A stretch of DNA of 5,124 nt from positions 1-5,124 of the forward strand of contig CAMOZS010000131.1 of the NCBI GenBank assembly GCA_946631075.1, written 5' to 3'. The notes beneath the pieces were generated by a model. The model ran no database searches and was not told the DNA's origin. It worked only from the letters and a program-made list of their open reading frames with translations. This DNA comes from an uncultured Bacillota bacterium. GTDB lineage: Bacteria > Bacillota > Clostridia > Peptostreptococcales > Anaerovoracaceae. Shown here piece by piece: positions 1 to 4,212 of this stretch (its first letter is position 1; the number at the start of each line of letters is the position of its first letter). A program made the translations under genes and the position numbers.

Positions 1-1
1 C

Positions 2-295
2 TTTTTCCTTTCGGTCGCAACTGCAATTGTTATATACCACACTCGTTACATAATAGATATACAATTAAATAATAACACAATTGTCTTCAGCACCTTGGGA
101 AAGAGAAAGTATATTATAGAGAATAATTTTCCAATTACGTTCTCAGGGCGGCGGAGGACCAGGTCGTTATATTTGTATATAGAAGGGAAAGAATATCTGG
201 GTTATCCGCTATTATATCGAACACTAAGAGATCAGATTCTGGAATTGGAGAAAGCAGGGTATTTTAAGTATATTGAGCCTGAGAGAAGGCTTTGA
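2..295 (+). CDS. 3' end of an unidentified membrane protein gene (5'-truncated by window edge)
   Basis: The reading frame is open from position 2 to a TGA at 293-295, giving 97 residues with no start that must be used, so the gene most likely begins outside the window. A TTG at 95 could start a 66-residue product, but it has no Shine-Dalgarno sequence and the frame stays open upstream, so I prefer the longer partial reading. The visible N-terminus (FFLSVATAIVIYH) looks like the end of a transmembrane helix. It is followed by about 50 residues with alternating hydrophobic positions (for example NNNTIVFST, SLYLYIEGKEYLGY) that suggest beta strands, then a helix (RDQILELEKAGYF) and a charged end (EPERRL). 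A strand-rich domain plus one helix directly after a membrane segment recalls bacterial PH-like domains, but that is only a shape guess. Composition (36% GC, several ATA and AGA codons) differs sharply from the genes to the right, which may reflect horizontal acquisition. Function not recognised. Confidence 0.6.
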   Translation, partial: FFLSVATAIVIYHTRYIIDIQLNNNTIVFSTLGKRKYIIENNFPITFSGRRRTRSLYLYIEGKEYLGYPLLYRTLRDQILELEKAGYFKYIEPERRL

Positions 296-371
296 CGAAA
301 AATTTTGTACAAAACTCTAAGGGCAAGATCGAATACCGTCGGGCACTCAATGACCGGATTAAGTTGGTGTA

Positions 372-401
372 TTGACTTTTGCAATGCCGATTGCATATAT
401 C
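372..401 (+). promoter_or_regulatory. Orphan promoter-like sequence with internal inverted repeat
   Basis: TTGACT (372-377) and TATATC (396-401) are separated by 18 bp and resemble sigma-A -35 and -10 boxes. Between them lies a perfect inverted repeat, TGCAAT-N4-ATTGCA (380-395), placed where a repressor would bind. No convincing gene follows on the plus strand: transcription would run into the terminator hairpin of the opposing operon within about 30 nt. It may be a remnant promoter, the start of a very short RNA, or chance in an AT-rich stretch. Confidence 0.25.
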
Positions 402-433
402 CTTCTGAAAAATCAAGTGGAATCGATAAAAGA

Positions 434-471
434 CCCGGCGATCAGATCACATGATCCATCCGATCGCCGGG
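434..471 (-). terminator. Rho-independent terminator of the minus-strand operon
   Basis: CCCGGCGATC (434-443) pairs perfectly with GATCGCCGGG (462-471), a 10-bp GC-rich stem around an 18-nt loop that can itself form a small GATC/GATC hairpin. Read on the minus strand, the stem is followed by TCTTTTATC, a short U-rich tail. It lies 44 nt past the peptidase stop codon and so ends that operon. On the plus strand no U-run follows, so it should act mainly in one direction. Confidence 0.8.
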
Positions 472-489
472 CGAATCCTGCCAGGTGAG

Positions 490-508
490 GGCCAGGACTT
501 TCCTGGCC
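490..508 (-). repeat. Strong 3'-UTR hairpin just after the peptidase stop
   Basis: GGCCAGGA (490-497) and TCCTGGCC (501-508) form a perfect 8-bp stem with a 3-nt loop, 7 nt past the TAA stop at 516-518. There is no T-run on either side, so it is unlikely to terminate transcription alone. It may stabilise the mRNA 3' end or form a tandem structure with the terminator at 434-471. Confidence 0.5.
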
Positions 509-515
509 AGCTGCC

Positions 516-2954
516 TTACGGCCGCAGGGCCGGAGTCCAGTGTTCCTGACCGTAGATGTCGGTCAGTTTGTAGAGGATCATCACGCCGCCATTTCCGACG
601 TCGGTATTGGTGATCTTCGCCCTGTCCGGATCGTCCACCGTCCAGGTTCTGCCTAACTTGTACTTGTCCTGATATTTGCCTTCGTAGGTGTAGTAGTCGC
701 AGAGGAATTTCACCTGATCGCCCTCCTCAAGGCTGGTCAGGTTTTTAGCTATAGTCTGGGTGGTGTCCTCATCGTAGTCGTAGCAGACACCGGCGATGGA
801 TCCCTTCCCTTCAGGATCGACGGACAGGATCAGATGAGCCTCCCGGCCGTTGAGGGTGATGGGAACATAGCCGCTCGATACAGCGCCTTCGTCCGTTTCC
901 AGGGTCTCCGTGTGATAGTAGGCGACCGGCTGGCCGTTGATGGAGATCCAGGAACGGTCCAGACAGGGCAGAAGGTTGCCGTCATCGTCGAATTCGAATA
1001 TGTTGTCCAGACCCAGCTCGATATAGCCTTCGCCGTCATCGTAGAGCATGGTCATGTCCGCGCTCTGGATCAGCTCCCACTGCTCGTCTGTCAGGATCAG
1101 GGCCTGACTGCCGTCCCCGTTCTTCTGCCAGACCAGATCCTCCGCCGTGATCGTGTTGGCGGTCACGAAGTCGGTGATGGTATCCGCGTCCAGACCGCCT
1201 TCCTTCATGTAGGCCATGTTGGAATCATCCAGCCCGTCGATGCCGAGGGACCGGCCGCTGAAGCCGCTGGAGAAGAGGGAACCGATCAGCTGCTGCATGG
1301 CCTGGCTGGTCAGATCGGAGGAACCTGAACCGGAGCCCATGAGGGCCTCAAAAGGATTCGCTGTCCCGCCGGATACCGCCTGACCTGCAGTCTGCATCTG
1401 GGCAAACTGACGGATACAGGAGGTATAGTCATCGTCCATGCCGATGGCTTCGTAAGTGCTGGTCATGCTGTCGACCTGGTTCAGCTTCTTGTAGGGGAAG
1501 TAGATGGACAGGCCGTAGGCATTGGCTGTATTGCTGGAAGTGATGTTATACTTGACCGCTTCGGCCAGGGTGGCCGCCAGGTCCCTGCCGGCGCTGGTAT
1601 CCATCAGGCTGGCAAAGTGGATCAGGTCGATCTGGTCGATTCCTGTGCTCCGGGCGAATTCCTTGCTGCTGCTGCGGGCGCCGGCCACCTGTTTGTAATC
1701 TCCGCCGCTGATCCTGCTGCCCGCGTCCTCCGCGAAAGCGTTCAGCTTGGCCGGTACGGTCTGGGACAGTTCCGCAAGGTCGGTGACTGAAAGGGTAGTG
1801 GACTGGCCGGGGCACTTCCTGGCGCACTGTTTGGTGAAGTCATCTGCGATCTGCTTGCCGATCTGCAGGGTGGCCAGGGACGGGTCATTGGAAAGGCTGG
1901 TCAGCCAGTTGGTGTAATACCAGCCGATGCCCGGCTCGGTCTCTTCGCTGCCGATCAGGTAGTCGGCGTAATTGCCCAGCATGAGAGCGGTCTCCGTGGT
2001 CGCCATCAGACAGGCGTCAAAGCCGATGAAGTCGTATTTGATCCCGGCGTCTTTGAGCGCGGCGTTGATGCTGGCCAGGGTCATGGAGCCGCTGCGGGGA
2101 TATTTCTCGTCGTAGCCGTAGCCGCTGACGGAGCCGCCGCCGTGATCCCAGAAGATCAGGGATGTCCGGTTGGCCGGGAAGTTCTTAGCACCCCATTTGA
2201 TGAAGGAGGAAAGGGTCCCTGCCTTGGTCATGGAGTCGGAGCCGGCATTGTCGATCAGGCATTTGATATTGCCGTTCTGGATCTGCCAGACCTGGTTCTT
2301 GCTGCTGCTGATGGCGCTGTTTCTCCAGCTTTTGCATCCGCCCGTGTAAACGATCAGATTGATATTCTTGCCGACGGTGGCGCTGATCATCTCGTTCAGG
2401 TCACTGGTCGCCATGGCGGATCTGGATTCCAGATCGGTGCCGCACATGTAGACCAGGATGGTGTTGGTGTCAGTGCCGTCGCCCTTGATCGTCGTATACT
2501 TGGCCCGGGCGTCCGGGGAGACCCTGGTGTTGAGGACGGCGTTGCCGCCGGAAGCAGGGCTGTCATTGTACCAGCCGTCATATGTGCCGGACCCGTACTG
2601 GACTGCTTCCTGATAACCGGAATCGCCGGAAAGCCCGTTCATGGCCAGTCCGCCTCCGCCGAAGAGCATGGCCGCGATGACGACCAGGATGCCCAGGAAG
2701 CCTCCCTTGCTGCGGGTGACTGCCCGCAGGCCTCCGCCTCCGCCGGAGTAGCTGCCGCCGGAATGACCGGAGCTGCCGAAAGAGCCGCTGTGTGATCCTC
2801 CGTGAGAGCTGCCGCCGGAATGACTGGAGCTTCCGCCTCCGAAAAATCCTCCGGAGCCCGCGTGGGATCCGCCCAGTCCGCCGCCGGATTTGCCGACACC
2901 GGAGCCGCCGCCGGAATGGGTCACTTTTCGTCCTGTAGGCCTGCTTTTATTCAT
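516..2954 (-). CDS. Membrane-anchored clostripain-family (C11) cysteine peptidase, 812 aa
   Basis: This is a cysteine endopeptidase of the clostripain family (MEROPS C11), expected to cut after Arg or Lys. ATG at 2954-2952 is preceded by GGAGG (2964-2968) at 9 nt. Domain order: a basic start; a Gly/Ser/His-rich low-complexity tail (about residues 13-75); one transmembrane helix (about 86-107, preceded by RSK); a linker; the C11 domain (about 163-515). Catalytic His271 lies in WDHGGG and Cys315 in FDACLMAT. Asp313, two residues before the Cys, matches the S1 pocket acid of the C11 enzyme PmC11. Lys284 or Arg287, 13 and 16 residues after the His, are candidate self-processing sites. After a Gly/Ser/Thr linker near 525-550 comes an acidic C-terminal region (about 600-812) that I do not recognise. 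Positive charges before the helix suggest the tail is cytoplasmic and the protease domain extracellular. It is the last gene of the arsR operon, 33 nt after the thioesterase with no terminator between. The family call is firm; substrate unknown. Confidence 0.93.
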   Translation of the reverse strand: MNKSRPTGRKVTHSGGGSGVGKSGGGLGGSHAGSGGFFGGGSSSHSGGSSHGGSHSGSFGSSGHSGGSYSGGGGGLRAVTRSKGGFLGILVVIAAMLFGGGGLAMNGLSGDSGYQEAVQYGSGTYDGWYNDSPASGGNAVLNTRVSPDARAKYTTIKGDGTDTNTILVYMCGTDLESRSAMATSDLNEMISATVGKNINLIVYTGGCKSWRNSAISSSKNQVWQIQNGNIKCLIDNAGSDSMTKAGTLSSFIKWGAKNFPANRTSLIFWDHGGGSVSGYGYDEKYPRSGSMTLASINAALKDAGIKYDFIGFDACLMATTETALMLGNYADYLIGSEETEPGIGWYYTNWLTSLSNDPSLATLQIGKQIADDFTKQCARKCPGQSTTLSVTDLAELSQTVPAKLNAFAEDAGSRISGGDYKQVAGARSSSKEFARSTGIDQIDLIHFASLMDTSAGRDLAATLAEAVKYNITSSNTANAYGLSIYFPYKKLNQVDSMTSTYEAIGMDDDYTSCIRQFAQMQTAGQAVSGGTANPFEALMGSGSGSSDLTSQAMQQLIGSLFSSGFSGRSLGIDGLDDSNMAYMKEGGLDADTITDFVTANTITAEDLVWQKNGDGSQALILTDEQWELIQSADMTMLYDDGEGYIELGLDNIFEFDDDGNLLPCLDRSWISINGQPVAYYHTETLETDEGAVSSGYVPITLNGREAHLILSVDPEGKGSIAGVCYDYDEDTTQTIAKNLTSLEEGDQVKFLCDYYTYEGKYQDKYKLGRTWTVDDPDRAKITNTDVGNGGVMILYKLTDIYGQEHWTPALRP
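2751..2835 (-). repeat. 28-bp imperfect direct repeat in the Gly/Ser/His tail of the peptidase gene
   Basis: The 28-bp units at 2751-2778 and 2808-2835 differ at only two bases and sit 57 bp (19 codons) apart, keeping frame. They encode related Ser/His/Gly segments (SSSHSGG and SSGHSGG) in the low-complexity tail. Further partial copies of the GCCGCCGGA core occur around 2870-2910. In-frame repeats like this can expand or contract by slippage, so tail length may vary between strains. Confidence 0.6.
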
Positions 2955-2987
2955 CTCGAATTTCCTCCGTTAATGCCTGTACGCGAT

Positions 2988-3458
2988 TTATTTTACAACT
3001 TTATAACCTTCGATGATGACGGTCGCCACTTCGGTGTCCAGTTCATCCCAGATCAGGACCTCGTAGCAGCAGGTCCGCCGCCCGTCCTTGCGGCACTTGG
3101 CCTTGGCGATCAGGTGCTGACCTTTGGCCGGGGTCAGGTAGGTGATGTGGCTTCCCAAAGTGACGCAGGGGTCTGAGTCGAAGTTGGACGCGATCGCGAA
3201 AGCGAAGTCGGACATGGTGAAGTAGACGCCGCCCATGACGGCGCCCATAGCGTTGCGGTGGCGGTCATCCAGGTCCAGCTCCACCTTGGCGTAGCGTTTG
3301 GCGACCTCGGTGATCTCGATGCCGGTCACATGGGTGGCGTAGGCGTCATCCTTGAAATACTCTCTGACCCGCGCCAGATCCTCCATGGCGGCATCGGGTG
3401 ATTTGTCGCCTGTTTCACCTTCCGGGAACAACTCTTTCTTTACTTCGTTATCAGTCAC
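2988..3458 (-). CDS. PaaI-like hotdog-fold acyl-CoA thioesterase, 156 aa (GTG start)
   Basis: This is a small hotdog-fold protein of the PaaI/4HBT thioesterase family, whose members hydrolyse acyl- or aryl-CoA thioesters in the cytoplasm, usually as tetramers. The key segment is residues 66-91, containing HRNAMGAVMGGVYFTMSDFA. It corresponds to the family signature H-x-N-x2-G-x2-HGG-x2-F-x-L-A-D. Asp84 fits the catalytic acid, but the His of the HGG triplet is Met75. The strand pattern from TLGSHITYLTPAKG to the C-terminal VIIEGYKVVK is typical of the fold. I chose the GTG at 3458-3456 because GGAGG lies 5 nt upstream. The longer 172-residue reading starting at 3506 begins with non-family residues and lies wholly in the arsR coding region. 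The gene overlaps the arsR stop by 8 nt, implying co-transcription and probably translational coupling. About 40 N-terminal residues before the hotdog core are acidic and unassigned. Substrate not deducible. Confidence 0.88.
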   Translation of the reverse strand: MTDNEVKKELFPEGETGDKSPDAAMEDLARVREYFKDDAYATHVTGIEITEVAKRYAKVELDLDDRHRNAMGAVMGGVYFTMSDFAFAIASNFDSDPCVTLGSHITYLTPAKGQHLIAKAKCRKDGRRTCCYEVLIWDELDTEVATVIIEGYKVVK

Positions 3459-3828
3459 GATGTCCTCCTTTCGGGCATGATATCTCCATGACTTCCTCCA
3501 CGGCATGGTGCAGCTTTTGCGCTATATCCGAATCCGCCGCCCGGTAATACATTTCCTTGCCTTCCCGGCGGGATACGATGAGACCGCTGCTCTTCATGAT
3601 CCGCAGATGATGGGATACGGCGGGACTGGTCATGTCTGTCATGGCCGCGATGTCTGTGACGCATTCTTCAACGTGGCAAAGGATCCAGAAGATCCGCAGC
3701 CGGCTGGGATCGCCCAGTTGTTTCATCAGCCCGGCGACCGTCTGAAAATCCTCCGCCGAAGGGCTGTGTTCCATCACGTGCTGGCTGCCGCTGTCGTGAC
3801 TGTGGGGAAGTGTAGTCATTTTTGTCAT
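3451..3828 (-). CDS. ArsR/SmtB-family metal-responsive transcriptional repressor, 125 aa
   Basis: This is a winged-helix repressor that usually binds an operator as a dimer and lets go when metal binds. Length is typical. The N-terminus has four His within residues 9-21, then the core (LMKQLGDPSRLRIFWILCHVEECV), helix-turn-helix with recognition helix around 67-80 (TSPAVSHHLRIMKS), the wing (GLIVSRREGKEMYYR) and helix 5 (about 98-117). Candidate ligands are Cys51, His52, Glu54, Glu55 and Cys56 in helix 3, and Cys118 near the C-terminus. The helix-5 positions that are Asp/His/His/His in CzrA align by eye with Asp99, Asp101, Glu111 and Glu114, so the classic zinc site is replaced by carboxylates. 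ATG at 3828-3826 follows AAGAGG (3837-3842) at 8 nt. A second ATG three codons in (3819) is possible but has no comparable site. It is divergent from the HMA/ATPase genes and first in its own operon, so it probably regulates both directions. The inducing metal cannot be fixed; Zn, Cd or Pb fits the ATPase. Confidence 0.92.
   Translation of the reverse strand: MTKMTTLPHSHDSGSQHVMEHSPSAEDFQTVAGLMKQLGDPSRLRIFWILCHVEECVTDIAAMTDMTSPAVSHHLRIMKSSGLIVSRREGKEMYYRAADSDIAQKLHHAVEEVMEISCPKGGHRD
3463..3471 (-). promoter_or_regulatory. Shine-Dalgarno sequence that fixes the thioesterase GTG start
   Basis: AAAGGAGGA on the minus strand is a near-perfect ribosome binding site inside the last codons of arsR. 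Its GGAGG core lies 5 nt before GTG (3458-3456). It decides against the upstream ATG at 3506. Confidence 0.85.
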
Positions 3829-3851
3829 CTTTCTTACCTCTTATAGAATGT

Positions 3852-3880
3852 ATTTTAATGCAAAGGCTGGGCGTTTTCAA
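3852..3880 (-). promoter_or_regulatory. Promoter of the arsR-thioesterase-peptidase operon
   Basis: Read on the minus strand, TTGAAA (3880-3875) and TAAAAT (3857-3852) are separated by exactly 17 bp, a good sigma-A promoter. Transcription would start near 3845, leaving a leader of under 20 nt that just includes the AAGAGG ribosome binding site. Its -35 box is 2 bp from the -35 box of the divergent promoter. Confidence 0.65.
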
Positions 3881-3882
3881 GG

Positions 3883-3911
3883 TTGACGCGTCAGGTTCAG
3901 TATGCTATTAT
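3883..3911 (+). promoter_or_regulatory. Promoter of the HMA-protein/ATPase operon
   Basis: TTGACG (3883-3888) and TATTAT (3906-3911) are separated by exactly 17 bp, close to sigma-A consensus. The start of transcription is predicted near 3918, at the edge of the inverted repeat 3920-3943. A perfect 10-bp palindrome, TGACGCGTCA (3884-3893), overlaps the -35 box and could be a second protein-binding site. Confidence 0.75.
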
Positions 3912-3919
3912 ACAGATGA

Positions 3920-3943
3920 ACAATTAAACAATCATTTAATCGT
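3920..3943 (+). promoter_or_regulatory. Probable ArsR operator over the transcription start
   Basis: ATTAAA (3923-3928), six spacer bases, and TTTAAT (3935-3940) form a perfect inverted repeat. It extends outward by one mismatch and two more matching pairs, so 8 of 9 positions per arm pair across 24 bp. AACAAT is also repeated directly at 3919-3924 and 3927-3932. Size, symmetry, AT-richness and position between the -10 box and the ribosome binding site fit ArsR/SmtB operators, which block RNA polymerase. Binding by the neighbouring repressor is inferred. Confidence 0.6.
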
Positions 3944-3960
3944 AATCAGGAGGAACTCAG

Positions 3961-4179
3961 ATGAAAAAGACCTACAAGATCGACGTGGACTGCGCTAACT
4001 GTGCCAACAAGATGGAAGTCGCTGCCCAGAAGACCGAGGGCGTGAAGGACGCGACCGTAAACTTCATGGCCCTGAAGATGAAGGTGGAGTTTGAAGAGGG
4101 AGCGGAGCCGGCCCAGGTCATGGAGCAGGTCCGCGCCAACTGCAAGAAGATCGAAGACGATATGGAGATCTATCTGTAG
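3961..4179 (+). CDS. Stand-alone heavy-metal-associated (HMA) domain protein, 72 aa
   Basis: This is a complete one-domain HMA (ferredoxin-like beta-alpha-beta-beta-alpha-beta) protein like CopZ or the N-terminal domains of P1B ATPases. It would carry a metal ion in the cytoplasm to the pump. The metal loop reads VDCANCANK, with Cys11 and Cys14 forming CxxC. Asp10 directly before the first Cys matches the DCxxC site of Zn/Cd/Pb ATPases such as ZntA and differs from the MxCxxC of copper chaperones, so a divalent metal is favoured over Cu(I). Residues 19-27 form helix 1, VNFMALKMKVEF the central strands, and 50-64 helix 2. Cys61 is an extra, non-canonical cysteine. ATG is preceded by AGGAGG (3948-3953) at 7 nt, the best ribosome binding site in this arm, so the protein should be well expressed. 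It is followed 33 nt later by the ATPase gene and is the first gene of that operon. Confidence 0.92.
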   Translation: MKKTYKIDVDCANCANKMEVAAQKTEGVKDATVNFMALKMKVEFEEGAEPAQVMEQVRANCKKIEDDMEIYL

Positions 4180-4212
4180 ATCTGTGAACGATATCCGGGA
4201 GCCTGACCTGCC

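Noticed and set aside
293..295. TGA with open frame continuing: selenocysteine or readthrough
   Set aside because: No SECIS-like hairpin directly after the codon and no conserved continuation; ordinary stop is the simpler reading.
303..314. Palindrome TTTTGTACAAAA downstream of the partial gene
   Set aside because: AT-rich with no loop and no GC stem, so it is not a terminator; a 12-bp palindrome of this composition can arise by chance.
292..375. Short frame starting TTG at the stop of the partial gene (27 codons, Lys/Arg-rich)
   Set aside because: Too short, no clear ribosome binding site, no recognised family; possibly remnant coding sequence but not supportable.
350..454. 34-codon open frame with three regularly spaced Cys (C-x3-C-x3-C)
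   Set aside because: No Shine-Dalgarno sequence upstream, and it runs into the terminator stem of the opposite operon; length is within chance.
834..1328. 164-codon open frame on the plus strand opposite the peptidase C-terminal region
   Set aside because: Same reason: antisense frame in GC-rich coding sequence with unstructured composition.
2142..2795. 217-codon open frame on the plus strand opposite the peptidase gene
   Set aside because: It is an antisense shadow of a well-supported C11 peptidase; the translation has no recognisable motif and no promoter context.
2720..2920. Repetitive sequence suggesting a CRISPR-like or satellite array
   Set aside because: The repeats are in-frame Gly/Ser/His codons with irregular spacing and no conserved spacers; they are protein low complexity.
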